DNA from: an uncultured Carboxylicivirga sp.
GTDB taxonomy: Bacteria; Bacteroidota; Bacteroidia; Bacteroidales; Marinilabiliaceae
DNA: 64,000 bases
Assembly: GCA_947503525.1 (NCBI GenBank)
Contig: CANNEA010000002.1
Coordinates: 124,001-188,000 of the forward strand
Direction of reading: 5' to 3'
Shown here: piece by piece, positions 38,039-47,671 of the stretch
How positions within the stretch are numbered: position 1 is the stretch's first letter
How the letters are laid out: the number at the start of each line of letters is the position of its first letter
The notes under the pieces: generated by a model
Database searches by the model: none
The model's input: the letters and a program-made list of their open reading frames with translations, nothing else
What the model was told of the DNA's origin: nothing
Program-made: the position numbers and the translations under genes

Positions 38039-38746
38039 CTAAATAGTTGCAAAAGATGCCAATTTTTTTTCAAATTCTTCAATCGAAATAGCATCATCCA
38101 ACTTGTAATCACCAATTCGTGTTCTTACCAAACCTGTTAAATGAGCTCCCGAATTAAGGGCCACTCCAATATCGTAGGCTAATGAACGAATATATGTTCC
38201 CTTACTACAGCCAACATCTAATCTTATGTTTTTGTTGTTGAAATTAATCAGATCTAATTGACTAATAGATATACGGCGAGTCTTTAATTCTACACTTTTT
38301 CCCTTTCTTGCCAAGTCGTATGCCTTCTGCCCTTTTACTTTTAAGGCTGAAAAAATAGGTGGCATTTGATCCGTTTCTCCTTTAAACAATTCAAGCTTTT
38401 CTTCTATCAATTCTTTTGTTATATGTTCCCATTCGAAAAAAGCATCCGGCTCAGTCTCCAAATCATACGACGGTGTTGTACTTCCAAACTCGATATTCGC
38501 CAGATATTGTTTATCTAATCCTAGAAACTGATCAATCTGCTTAGTTGCCTTACCCGTACAAACAATAACGAGACCTGTAGCTAAAGGATCCAGTGTTCCT
38601 GCATGCCCTACTTTTATCTTCTTTATTCCAAGATACCTTTTAAGAGAAAAACGAATCTTATTAACCAGGTCAAAAGATGTCCACTCTAATGGTTTATTAA
38701 CAAGAAGTACTTCTCCTGCTATAAACTTTTCCGCACTATACTCCAT
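38039..38746 (-). CDS. truB: tRNA pseudouridine(55) synthase TruB
   Basis: TruB isomerises U55 in the T-loop of most tRNAs. The 235-residue product contains VNKPLEWTSFDLVNKIR and the catalytic motif GHAGTLDPLATGLVIVC with Asp53, then the LDKQYLANIEFGSTTPSYD region and the RSLAYDIG segment. It lacks the C-terminal PUA extension of E. coli TruB, as is usual in Bacteroidota. The uppP stop lies 10 bases away on the same strand, so the block ftsX-DUF3098-uppP-truB is one operon. Confidence 0.96.
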   Translation of the reverse strand: MEYSAEKFIAGEVLLVNKPLEWTSFDLVNKIRFSLKRYLGIKKIKVGHAGTLDPLATGLVIVCTGKATKQIDQFLGLDKQYLANIEFGSTTPSYDLETEPDAFFEWEHITKELIEEKLELFKGETDQMPPIFSALKVKGQKAYDLARKGKSVELKTRRISISQLDLINFNNKNIRLDVGCSKGTYIRSLAYDIGVALNSGAHLTGLVRTRIGDYKLDDAISIEEFEKKLASFATI

Positions 38747-38756
38747 CCTATAAGTT

Positions 38757-39548
38757 CTATATCAGGCTAGCTACAATAGCTATTAATCCAACTATTGCAC
38801 AATAAATTGAGAAATAAGTCAACTTGCTTTTGCGTACCAATTTAATCATCCAGGTACAAGCCACTAAACCTGTTAAAAATGCGGCTATAAAACCAACAAC
38901 AACAGGTATAATCGATTCACCGGCTAATGTAAAATCACTCGATAATAAATCCTTAGCCATCTTGCCTAATATCAAAGGAACAACCATTAGGAATGAAAAT
39001 CGAGTGGCCTTGGTTCGGTCAACTCCCAGCAATACAGAAGTTGAAATGGTAGCTCCTGAACGAGAAATACCAGGTAATATAGCAATTGCTTGTGCTACAC
39101 CAATGATAATGGCACCTTTGTAGGACACACCTTTATCAGTTGTTTTCGCTTTATCAGCCAGAAACAGTAAAGCAGCCGTGATCAAAAGCATAAAACCAAC
39201 CAATAATATTTGACTGCCGAATAAACTCTCTATCTGATCAGAAAATACGACACCAACAAAAGCAGCCGGTACCATAGACAGCACAATTTTTAATGAAAAA
39301 ACAGTCTGTTCGTTCCATTTAAATTGAAACAATCCAGTAAGGATCTCCATAATCTCTTTCCGGAAGATTATTATAGTACTTAAAGCTGTAGCTCCATGCA
39401 ACATAACCGTCATAAACATACTTTCCTCGGCAACCGCATTATTGCCAAATAAAGCCTTAACAATCTCCAAATGCCCGCTACTACTAACAGGCAAAAACTC
39501 AGTTAACCCTTGAATAATTCCAAGAATTAACGCTTCGACTACACTCAT
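38757..39548 (-). CDS. uppP: Undecaprenyl-diphosphatase UppP (BacA)
   Basis: This integral membrane enzyme dephosphorylates undecaprenyl pyrophosphate to recycle the cell-wall and glycan lipid carrier. The 263 residues hold the two family signatures GLTEFLPVSSSGH (14-26) and PGISRSGATIS (about 158-168), including the catalytic Glu and Arg, and about eight helices. It lies in the conserved operon between DUF3098 and truB. Function is assigned by clear family membership. Confidence 0.96.
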   Translation of the reverse strand: MSVVEALILGIIQGLTEFLPVSSSGHLEIVKALFGNNAVAEESMFMTVMLHGATALSTIIIFRKEIMEILTGLFQFKWNEQTVFSLKIVLSMVPAAFVGVVFSDQIESLFGSQILLVGFMLLITAALLFLADKAKTTDKGVSYKGAIIIGVAQAIAILPGISRSGATISTSVLLGVDRTKATRFSFLMVVPLILGKMAKDLLSSDFTLAGESIIPVVVGFIAAFLTGLVACTWMIKLVRKSKLTYFSIYCAIVGLIAIVASLI

Positions 39549-39563
39549 AAAGTTATTTCTTGA

Positions 39564-39815
39564 TTATTTTTCAGCTTTTGGCTTTTTCATTATGGCATAT
39601 ATTTCAAACATAAAGCCAAACAATACGATAATAGGAGCCAATGTAATACGTCTAAAGCTGAAAATCTCCTCGTTAAAAACAGTCGGATCTGCGCTTCTTC
39701 CGCCAATCATTAATAAAAATCCAACAATTATTATTGCAAAACCTATTGCAAGCAAAATGTAGTTTTCTTTTCCTAAAGCAAACTGAAATTTTTGCTCATT
39801 GTCTTTTTTAGCCAT
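39564..39815 (-). CDS. DUF3098 small membrane protein
   Basis: An 83-residue protein with two hydrophobic helices (LLAIGFAIIIVGFLLMIGG and ITLAPIIVLFGFMFEIYAI) separated by the conserved SADPTVFNEEIFSFRR loop. This is the DUF3098 pattern, always found beside ftsX and uppP in Bacteroidota. Function unknown; the position suggests a link to division or envelope assembly. 12 bases separate it from ftsX and 15 from uppP. Confidence 0.92.
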   Translation of the reverse strand: MAKKDNEQKFQFALGKENYILLAIGFAIIIVGFLLMIGGRSADPTVFNEEIFSFRRITLAPIIVLFGFMFEIYAIMKKPKAEK

Positions 39816-39827
39816 ATCAATGATGAA

Positions 39828-40706
39828 TTAAAAATATAAATCGTCAGTACGTAAATTTAAATATTTGTTTACCGCAAAAAATGTGGATAACAATGTCATA
39901 AGCACCCCACACGCAATAACTATTCCAAAAAGTATTAATATTAAATCCATGTTGTGGAAGCCAATTACACCGGCCAGTTCATTACTGGAAACATAAATCA
40001 TTCCCGATAACAACACGATGGCCAAGGCCGCTCCGACAAAACCATGCAATATACTTGTAACTAAGAAAGGTTGCCGGATAAATCCCTTTGTGGCACCAAC
40101 CAGTTGCATGGTTCGGATTAAAAAGCGTTTTGAATAAACAGATAATCGTATGGTGTTATTAATTAATGCAATTGCAATCAAAAGTAGCAGTACAGCAAAT
40201 ATCAACAAGACCAATGATATCCGATTAACATTTTGATGTACTAAATGAATAAGGTTCTTTTGGTATAGCACCTCTTTCACCTGAGGAAATTCCATAATGA
40301 CTTGCTCTACCACCGCAATACTATCCGGATTGGCATATTCGGCAAATACTTTAACTTCAATGGCAGATAAAAGCGGATTATAACCTAAAAAGTCAACAAA
40401 GTCCTCACCTAGCTCTTCCGTCAATTCCTTGGCTGCTCTTTCTTTATCAACATACTCAGTTTGTTTGATAAAGGGTGATGTCGCTAATAATTTTTCGAGA
40501 CGCTTCACTTCAGCTTCTCTGGAATTATCTTTGATCAGAATAGTAAAACCAATATTCTCCTTTACATATTGCGATAGTCGTTGAGCATTTAAACTCAGCA
40601 AACCAATTATGCCTAACAGGAATAGAACTAAAGCGATACTAATGGTTGTAGTAACATATGAACTACGTAGTTTCTTACCGCTTTTTATTTGTTTCGATTG
40701 AGCCAT
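39828..40706 (-). CDS. ftsX: Cell-division permease FtsX
   Basis: FtsX with FtsE activates peptidoglycan hydrolases at the septum. The 292-residue protein has the expected topology: an N-terminal cytoplasmic tail and helix (about 18-40), a periplasmic domain (about 40-165, FTILIKDNSREAEVKRLEKL), and three C-terminal helices with the FtsX core NNTIRLSVYSKRFLIRTMQL. The partner ftsE is not in the window, as is common in this phylum. First gene of the operon continuing through DUF3098, uppP and truB. Confidence 0.93.
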   Translation of the reverse strand: MAQSKQIKSGKKLRSSYVTTTISIALVLFLLGIIGLLSLNAQRLSQYVKENIGFTILIKDNSREAEVKRLEKLLATSPFIKQTEYVDKERAAKELTEELGEDFVDFLGYNPLLSAIEVKVFAEYANPDSIAVVEQVIMEFPQVKEVLYQKNLIHLVHQNVNRISLVLLIFAVLLLLIAIALINNTIRLSVYSKRFLIRTMQLVGATKGFIRQPFLVTSILHGFVGAALAIVLLSGMIYVSSNELAGVIGFHNMDLILILFGIVIACGVLMTLLSTFFAVNKYLNLRTDDLYF

Positions 40707-40895
40707 TTTATAAAATTAGTGCAAAATTAAAAAATGCCTTGGGATGCACAGCGGAAGATGCGAATTAATCTCGGAATTAACAAAATTTAACCGTGTGATA
40801 GGGAATTCATCCACAAATTCTTCAATTAGACTGTTTTGAATAATGCTATTCCAAAATCTTTATCCACTTTTGTACTTAACAAAGCATTCAAGAGC

Positions 40896-42119
40896 ATGAA
40901 TTACCACCTTGTAAAAGTCACATCCTATTATAAAGATTTTCTTTCATACTACTACAATCGTTATCCTGAGCTTAAAATCAAAAACTATAAGGCGCAGCAT
41001 AAACATTTAATGCAGCAACGTTTTGCCTGGTCGGATGCATATGCTGAGGCATTTACATCGCTCGGTAATGAAGCAAGTGAAATCGTAGCTAATGCTCAAT
41101 TTCTTCAAACACAATGGTGTCTTGAAAATGGCATTAAGCCCAGCGATGAGAAAACAATACTAATTGAGCAGCTCAAAAGACTTAAACCAGATGTAATTTG
41201 GTTTCAGGATAGCTATACCTTTAATGGTGACCTTATCAAACAACTAAAAGCAAAAATTCCTTCAATAAAACTGGCAATTGGTAATTGTTGCTCTCCCATT
41301 TCTCCTCAATATTATAATGACTTTAAAGCATTTGATTTCATTACAGTATGTGCGCCCTATTTTAAGAAACTACTCGATTCAAATGGTTTACCTGAAAGTT
41401 TGGTGATACCACATGCCTTTGATGGACGAATATTATATGAGACAAAGCCATCAATTAATAAAACTCACGACTTTCTATTTTCAGGATCTATAATTCTTGA
41501 TCAGAATTTTCATAAAGAACGTATTGCCTTTCTGGAATCTTTAATTAAAAACGAAATTGACATTAATCTATTGGTTAACCTCAATTCGAATTCATCCAAA
41601 AACTTACGAGCGAGGCAAACAGCCTATTTGTTAAGTAAAACATTTGATAAAGTTGGTTTATCCTTTATTAATCAGAAAGTAAAGGGCTTTAGGAAAGTTA
41701 ATAAACTTCAATACTTTCCAACTTCATCCAAAGTTTCCTATGCTCTAAAATCCCAAATAAAAGATCCTGTTTTTGGAATCGAAATGTTTGAAGAAATGAA
41801 TCGTTCTAAAATTGCCTTTAACATACATGGCGACATTGCTGCCAATTTTGCTGCCAACATGCGGATGTATGAAGCTACGGGCATGGGGAGTTGCCTTTTA
41901 ACCGACTGGAAACCTGACATAAATGACTATTTTAAGGACGAAGAGGTCGTTACCTATAAATCACTGGATGAGGCCAAAGATAAAATTAAATACCTTCTTG
42001 CTCATCCTTCAGAATTGGAAACCATTTCAAAAAATGGCCAGCAACGCACCTTAAATGATCATACATTTGAAAAGCGTGCTCAAATTATAGATGACAAAAT
42101 TAAAAGCCTATTAGTTTAA
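40896..42119 (+). CDS. CgeB-like glycosyltransferase (GT4/GT1 fold)
   Basis: The 407-residue soluble protein has a GT-B-like layout. The N-terminal half includes RLKPDVIWFQDS and the later half the glycosyltransferase-1-like block MRMYEATGMGSCLLTDW, with a predicted nucleotide-sugar site, followed by YKSLDEAKDKIKYLLAHP; this combination matches CgeB/DUF3880-type glycosyltransferases. A TTG 20 codons upstream is in frame but the ATG at 40896 is the natural start (MNYHLVKVTSYYKDFL). It is convergent, by 4 bases, with the deacetylase gene of the surface-glycan operon and probably works in the same pathway. Confidence 0.82.
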   Translation: MNYHLVKVTSYYKDFLSYYYNRYPELKIKNYKAQHKHLMQQRFAWSDAYAEAFTSLGNEASEIVANAQFLQTQWCLENGIKPSDEKTILIEQLKRLKPDVIWFQDSYTFNGDLIKQLKAKIPSIKLAIGNCCSPISPQYYNDFKAFDFITVCAPYFKKLLDSNGLPESLVIPHAFDGRILYETKPSINKTHDFLFSGSIILDQNFHKERIAFLESLIKNEIDINLLVNLNSNSSKNLRARQTAYLLSKTFDKVGLSFINQKVKGFRKVNKLQYFPTSSKVSYALKSQIKDPVFGIEMFEEMNRSKIAFNIHGDIAANFAANMRMYEATGMGSCLLTDWKPDINDYFKDEEVVTYKSLDEAKDKIKYLLAHPSELETISKNGQQRTLNDHTFEKRAQIIDDKIKSLLV

Positions 42120-43483
42120 TTTAATTGCTTTAACACATCCACTCCTGTGCAAGATTCCGGCCGATATGAACTTATACGAGATAATAATTCCTGATAGAAT
42201 TCATTGATTCCAGGATATTGGTATTCATCAAAATTGCAATTGTGCCAAAGCAGAACGAACAATCCTCCAAATCGATTAACTTCCTTAATCAATTGTTCCA
42301 CTGCACTAGTCATTTCTGCGTATTCCAATTCTCGATAGCCGAATAAAGTAGTGTCCATTACACTTAAGGGCATTTCCCAAATTTCCATCATCTCCTGTTT
42401 TTCATGATCAAATGGATGAAATGGATAACAATACGAATTTCGGAATCCTTCATGCTCAGCAAATCCCATAGTTGTATCATACTTGAGTCCGCTTTTTTGT
42501 TGATGATGAAGTGTTTGTGGGTAAAGAAACTTCAAAAAATGCTGACGTGTACCTGTAATTTCCTTTCCGGATATCCGCTGCAAACGGTTTTTGGCCTTTG
42601 TCAATACTTCAGATGAAGTTGCTGTTTTTATAGATCCGTGCAAACCAACTTCGCAATGTTGAGCTTGTAAATCGATGATTAAGTCTTTAATCCTTCTTTC
42701 CTCAAGCATGTACTTTGCATCATGAGCCGAACCATCACGATTTAAGAAATACCAAACCGACTTTAAACCTAACTTACGCTCTATCTTTCGCAGTGATTTA
42801 AAATTCCACCATGGATCAGCCTTGTACCCCGGGAAAAAAGTTGGTAAAATAGAATCAATTGCGGCTTTTAGTAATCTCTTTTTGTCGTAGTGTTTTGTTT
42901 TTAATCCGATAACCTGCATCCATTTATACACGGTTTCGCGCCAATGGAAATAATCCACCCGATCAACATCGTGGGTGAGCATAAAGCCAAAGTCTTTAAA
43001 TAAACGCTTTCGCTTAAACTCAATTTTATGAATCTTAGAAAACTCTTCCAGTCCCTGAATAATTATTTCAAAATAGTAATTAACCAAAGGCTTGGTAACA
43101 AAGTCATACTTTTTCTGTATCGATCCCTCATATTTAAAGCGTCCCATATCATCAACGTATGATGATTCTAATTCTTGATAGGAACTAAGCAGATAAAAGG
43201 CCGACTTAAGAAAATCATGATTGAATATTAGCGAATCATTTTTTAGAGAATAAACATTTTTATTCTTCTCAATTGGGAATAGAACCAAAATATCATCAGA
43301 TGCAAAATCAATGGTGACCGGAGCTAATTCAACTTCGGATAAGGGAAACACCACTTGTTTGGTACCAACATTTTCTTTCAGCCCAAACCGAAAACAATTC
43401 AATAATTCATCCGACAAATGTGTGTGCTGTTTAAGATGAAAAAGTACATATTCAATTTGAGTTTCAGTTAGCCTATTTTTCAT
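42116..43483 (-). CDS. Polysaccharide deacetylase family protein
   Basis: This 455-residue protein belongs to the carbohydrate esterase 4/NodB-like group seen in Bacteroidota glycan clusters. The N-terminal 130 residues are an unassigned domain, then the NodB-like core shows FGFMLTHDVDRVDYFHW with the metal/catalytic Asp pair, HCEVGLHGSIKT as the His motif and VLLWHNCNFDEYQYPG as the closing motif. It would remove N- or O-acetyl groups from a polysaccharide. It is the last gene of a seven-gene operon, 2 bases from the flippase gene. Its signal peptide is absent, so a cytosolic or atypical export is possible. Confidence 0.85.
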   Translation of the reverse strand: MKNRLTETQIEYVLFHLKQHTHLSDELLNCFRFGLKENVGTKQVVFPLSEVELAPVTIDFASDDILVLFPIEKNKNVYSLKNDSLIFNHDFLKSAFYLLSSYQELESSYVDDMGRFKYEGSIQKKYDFVTKPLVNYYFEIIIQGLEEFSKIHKIEFKRKRLFKDFGFMLTHDVDRVDYFHWRETVYKWMQVIGLKTKHYDKKRLLKAAIDSILPTFFPGYKADPWWNFKSLRKIERKLGLKSVWYFLNRDGSAHDAKYMLEERRIKDLIIDLQAQHCEVGLHGSIKTATSSEVLTKAKNRLQRISGKEITGTRQHFLKFLYPQTLHHQQKSGLKYDTTMGFAEHEGFRNSYCYPFHPFDHEKQEMMEIWEMPLSVMDTTLFGYRELEYAEMTSAVEQLIKEVNRFGGLFVLLWHNCNFDEYQYPGINEFYQELLSRISSYRPESCTGVDVLKQLN

Positions 43484-43485
43484 CT

Positions 43486-44985
43486 CTATTCCTTTAAACT
43501 TTTCAAATTTTGCTTAATCCGATCCAGATGTTTCCATTTATCCCAACCTTGTTTTATCCTAAGGCGTTCCTGATCATCGAACATATTCAATTTCCATATT
43601 GCAAACAACCACAATGTCAATATTAAAATCTTAATTAACAGAAACATGAAGTAATTCACTTCAAGATCTACATAAATTATAGATCCCAGTGCAATTGTCA
43701 ATGTTAATATTGTAAAAAACTTTCGAACATCCAGTAAGTTCTCTTCCAGTTTAGATGCGTATACCCAAAATAAATATACCGAAATGATCTGAACAATAAG
43801 CGTACTAATCGCAGCACCCATAGTACCCCATTGCGGAACGCTCAAAATATTTAATCCTACATTTATTAATCCGGTACTTACCGAAATAATGGAGATTGTT
43901 TTTGTCTTTTTGAATTTCGTTAAAGGTAAGGTGAGCATTGATCGCAAGCCACCAAATATCAAACCCAGAGTTAAGACTGGGATAATGGCAATTGAATCTA
44001 AATAATCGGCATTTTTTAAGGTTAATATTTTTACAACATCCTCAATAAAAAGAACCAATCCAAGACTTACAAAGGACAGAATCAGCACCAAATAAATAAT
44101 CGTCTTTGAGAAAAAACGATTATTGTCTTCATCCTTCATGCCCTTATAGTAAACGTGGGTATACGAATTCATAAAGGCATTTACTATCATCAACTGAACA
44201 ATATTTGAAATCTTAAAAGCTAAAGTATAGTTACCTACATTTTTTAAGGTCCCAAAAAAGTTGATAATAAACTTATCGCTTATGGATAAGATTAAGTTGA
44301 CCATGTTGGATAAGGCAATGGGTAAACCAAAAGCCATCATATCCTTGACTAAATCCTTACGGTAGTGCCAAACAATATTTTGCATTAAATACGGCATTAA
44401 CATTAAAAGTGGAATAAGGTAGGATACTAAAAATGCCATGAAAATTCCTTCTACACCCAAATTTAATATTGGCAAAAATACCGCAACAGCACCAACAAAT
44501 AGAGCAATCTGTATTAGCTGATAATTAGTATGCTTTTTAGCTTTGTGCTGAATACGCATTAACAGTAATAGCAAATCAACCATAAGGCGAATAAAGGTGC
44601 TCAGCAAAAACACCAATTTTAAAGTTTGAGAAACAGGTACCTGAAAGATAAGATTCGCTATTAAATCAAAACTCAAATAGAGCAGTGCTGTAGAAACAAT
44701 ATTTACCAGGAAATAGGTACTCAATACCGAGAAAAATATTTCCTTCTGCTCATTAAGGTGCTTCTCATCCCAATACCAGCGCATCAGTCCACCTTTCAGA
44801 CCAAGTCCTGTTATCCCTTGGATAACCTGAAAAACCACTTCAAACAGCGCAAATAATCCAAATAACTCTGCAGATAGACTAGAGGTATATAAGGGCAAAA
44901 GGATAACTCCTGAGAATTTCCCAGCAAAATTGGAAATACTATAGAATATGGTGTTTTTTGCAGTTGACCTTAACTTATCAAACAT
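43486..44985 (-). CDS. Wzx-like polysaccharide/oligosaccharide flippase
   Basis: A 499-residue membrane protein with about 14 helices of the MATE-like MOP superfamily. The opening TAKNTIFYSISNFAGKFSGVILLPLYTSSLSAELFG is typical of O-antigen/oligosaccharide translocases, and charge positions within helices fit the family. It would move a lipid-linked glycan across the inner membrane. Two bases separate it from the deacetylase and two from the capA-like gene, so all are in one operon. Confidence 0.9.
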   Translation of the reverse strand: MFDKLRSTAKNTIFYSISNFAGKFSGVILLPLYTSSLSAELFGLFALFEVVFQVIQGITGLGLKGGLMRWYWDEKHLNEQKEIFFSVLSTYFLVNIVSTALLYLSFDLIANLIFQVPVSQTLKLVFLLSTFIRLMVDLLLLLMRIQHKAKKHTNYQLIQIALFVGAVAVFLPILNLGVEGIFMAFLVSYLIPLLMLMPYLMQNIVWHYRKDLVKDMMAFGLPIALSNMVNLILSISDKFIINFFGTLKNVGNYTLAFKISNIVQLMIVNAFMNSYTHVYYKGMKDEDNNRFFSKTIIYLVLILSFVSLGLVLFIEDVVKILTLKNADYLDSIAIIPVLTLGLIFGGLRSMLTLPLTKFKKTKTISIISVSTGLINVGLNILSVPQWGTMGAAISTLIVQIISVYLFWVYASKLEENLLDVRKFFTILTLTIALGSIIYVDLEVNYFMFLLIKILILTLWLFAIWKLNMFDDQERLRIKQGWDKWKHLDRIKQNLKSLKE

Positions 44986-44987
44986 CC

Positions 44988-46082
44988 TTAATTATACCTT
45001 TTAATAAATAACCCAAGTATTCTTTTAATCAGCATTCTAAGCCCCAACAAATCCAACACTTTTGCCAGTATCACTTCAAGCGAATGGAACAATTGTAGAC
45101 TTCTGACATAAATGCCAAATCGTACAATATTAAATGTTTTGCTCTTAGATAGTAATGGAGGCCTTTTATCAATCCGATTTTTCTTGTAAAATTTACGATA
45201 TGAATTATAAGCTAAAGCTAAAGGTTCAGATAAACTTTTTACTTCATCGAGAGCATGCAATTGCCCCTCTTGACGAAAACCAACCATTAATCCATCCTTA
45301 GACATCTCAGTCAATAATAAATTATCTTCATTATTGCTGTCCCATACATAAACCAATCCGGTATAACACTTATTCGGGTATCCACTTAAGCTGGTATTGA
45401 AATACGATTTGTGAGGCAAAGCAAAGTTACCCAGACTATGCACAATTGGCACACCCCTAAATTTCTGAACTCCCTGAATACAATGCGAGTGTGATCCTAC
45501 AATTAAATCAAATCTTTCAGTTAATTCTTCTGCGTAATACTTTGATACAGGTTCAGGATAATCTTCAAACTCCCGATTCCAATGCGCAAATAAAACCCTG
45601 CAAGCCGCTTTTTTTTTCGTGGAAAACAAGTTATTATCCCATGGTGCAATTCCACCTTTGTGTTTACCCGCAAAATGTTGATTTAAACCATAGCGTTGCA
45701 AAGCACCGTATAGCTCAAGTGTTTCTCCATTCACATCAATTTGACAAGGTTCCAGGCTTTCCTTAAGATCAGAGCCTGCACCAAAGCAAAGAATTCCATT
45801 CTGTTCAACATGTTTTACAGTGTGCTCAATGGCTTCAATACCAAAATCCATCATATGATTATTGGCAAGTGACACAAGCCTAACATTGAGCTTCTTAAGC
45901 AAATCCACCTTATGTGTTAGCTGATGCAGTCCCATGCCTCTTCGAGGCTTCATTGACTGATCGATAAAAGGCGCTTCAAGGTTAGCCACATTAAAATCAG
46001 TCTCGTTTAATTTCTCCAATAGTATTGGATCAATTTCGAGTTGATCAGATAAAATGATATCCCCAATGAATCCTATCTTCAT
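44988..46082 (-). CDS. CapA-family (PGA_cap) protein
   Basis: This 364-residue protein has the calcineurin-like metallophosphoesterase-type motifs of the CapA/PgsA family: FIGDIILSDQ at the N-terminus, ANNHMMDFGIEA, and GSHSHCIQGVQKF...VHSLGNF. CapA proteins take part in poly-gamma-glutamate or other capsule synthesis and export, but the family is broad. The overlap with the asparagine-synthase-like gene is 4 bases (ATGA type), and no signal peptide is evident. It may act on the activated intermediate made by its neighbours. Confidence 0.87.
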   Translation of the reverse strand: MKIGFIGDIILSDQLEIDPILLEKLNETDFNVANLEAPFIDQSMKPRRGMGLHQLTHKVDLLKKLNVRLVSLANNHMMDFGIEAIEHTVKHVEQNGILCFGAGSDLKESLEPCQIDVNGETLELYGALQRYGLNQHFAGKHKGGIAPWDNNLFSTKKKAACRVLFAHWNREFEDYPEPVSKYYAEELTERFDLIVGSHSHCIQGVQKFRGVPIVHSLGNFALPHKSYFNTSLSGYPNKCYTGLVYVWDSNNEDNLLLTEMSKDGLMVGFRQEGQLHALDEVKSLSEPLALAYNSYRKFYKKNRIDKRPPLLSKSKTFNIVRFGIYVRSLQLFHSLEVILAKVLDLLGLRMLIKRILGLFIKRYN

Positions 46083-47671
46083 ACATCCTTTTTATACAGA
46101 GCAAACTCCTTATGGAATTCTTTTAAAGAATAAAAGAAACGCGCATTGCTTTTATAATAATTGGGATCAATCCATTTTGAATTAACTTCATCCGGATAGA
46201 CGGCTGATCCGATAAATTCATTCCAATCTATCTTCTGATCAAAAACGGCATTGTTTTTCTGGTCCAGATTTAACACCGCTTTAATTTTTTGATAGTACTC
46301 CAGAACGGCTCCTTTTAGTATCGGGTTTAAGGCTTTACCGTTAACTTTAAGTTTTCGGATTTTGCTTTGATCCTTTAAGATATGGTTTCCGATGGCCTTG
46401 CGGTATAAGACAGTGTTGTGCAAATAACTGAAAGGTAGTCTGGCAAACATATCCATTAAATCGTAGTCGAAATAGGGTAAAATAAGCAATGGTAAATCCT
46501 TATATTTCTCAGCGACTACCGATCGTATAATATACCTTCGCTGTCTCTCTTCCAAATCCCATCGAATAAATACATTAATCGGATCTCCTTCTCCCAAGGA
46601 ATTTAATACGGAATCCCACAGGCTATCATGAAACTGTTTATCAGTACTAAATAAATGTCTTCCCAGTGGCGAACTTTTGAATTCAATTAAATACTTAGCT
46701 ACATCCTCATTTGATTTCCACAGCTTCATTTTGGTTTTCAAATGACTTCCCGCCATAAAATCACCGGAATGACCAGGCATAAATGAGCTAAGCTGATTCC
46801 TATTTTGAGTTGGATACCATAGGTCTTTTTCCGAAAAATATGCTGTAGTAATACGATATCCATGATATGATTCGTTGATTACCTTCCGATATCCTTCCTG
46901 ATCAATATTCAATATTTGATGCTCCTTGGATCCTTTTAATAATTTACTTAGAGTTTTGGCCGTATCGATTTCAATATTATCACTTCCTGCGCCAAAAGTC
47001 AGATTCGTTTGTTCTATCCCATTTAAATCCAAAGCTGCTGCTATCAACCGACTATCCAATCCAGCCGACAAAGGAACATATGCTTTTTCACCATCAATGG
47101 CATTACTCATTAACTTCATTTTGCTATGCCACAATTCCGCAAAATCCAATGAAGCTCTTTCAAAATCAACTTTCTGTGGATCTAATTGATAAGACCAGTA
47201 AGAAACTTCTTCAAGTTGTATTTCCTCCTTAAAAGAAAGTTTAGTGATGCTATGAGGCTTGAATTCTTTAATATTGGACAGCAGAGTTTTATCACCTATT
47301 ACATGACCAAATGCCAGAAGCTCAATTAATGCCGAACGTTCATAATTTGATTCCTTAGAAACTAACTTACGATAGTCATCCGAAATTGTGATCTTATTAT
47401 TTTTCAGATTATAGAATAGAGGATATGTACCCCACCTGTCCTGGATCACAGTCAACTGCTGTGATTCATTATCTAGCAATACAATTTGAAAGCACCCGCT
47501 AAACCTGGGTACTTCACCTTCCAATTTATATTCTAAACATAATTGGCGAACAAAATTCTTTAGCTCAGTCCCCTTATAAAAGATATTGTTGTGAATAAAA
47601 TAGCCGGAGGTGAAAATATTGTTTTCCAGTCCCTCTATCCTAAGTAATGTATTCCCTAGCTCAATGATCAT
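46079..47671 (-). CDS. Asparagine synthase-related protein lacking the glutaminase Cys
   Basis: The 530-residue protein aligns with class II asparagine synthetases. The N-terminal glutaminase-like fold is present (VIQDRWGTYPLFYN, TISDDYRKLV) but the sequence begins MIIELGN, with no nucleophilic Cys2, so glutamine hydrolysis is not expected. The synthetase domain has the ATP-pyrophosphate loop SAGLDSRLIAAAL (about 205) and a long helical C-terminal part. Such enzymes adenylate a carboxylate and form an amide or ester with a non-glutamine nucleophile, as in beta-lactam synthetases. Here the context suggests a glycan substrate. Overlaps both neighbours by 4 bases. Confidence 0.85.
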   Translation of the reverse strand: MIIELGNTLLRIEGLENNIFTSGYFIHNNIFYKGTELKNFVRQLCLEYKLEGEVPRFSGCFQIVLLDNESQQLTVIQDRWGTYPLFYNLKNNKITISDDYRKLVSKESNYERSALIELLAFGHVIGDKTLLSNIKEFKPHSITKLSFKEEIQLEEVSYWSYQLDPQKVDFERASLDFAELWHSKMKLMSNAIDGEKAYVPLSAGLDSRLIAAALDLNGIEQTNLTFGAGSDNIEIDTAKTLSKLLKGSKEHQILNIDQEGYRKVINESYHGYRITTAYFSEKDLWYPTQNRNQLSSFMPGHSGDFMAGSHLKTKMKLWKSNEDVAKYLIEFKSSPLGRHLFSTDKQFHDSLWDSVLNSLGEGDPINVFIRWDLEERQRRYIIRSVVAEKYKDLPLLILPYFDYDLMDMFARLPFSYLHNTVLYRKAIGNHILKDQSKIRKLKVNGKALNPILKGAVLEYYQKIKAVLNLDQKNNAVFDQKIDWNEFIGSAVYPDEVNSKWIDPNYYKSNARFFYSLKEFHKEFALYKKDV

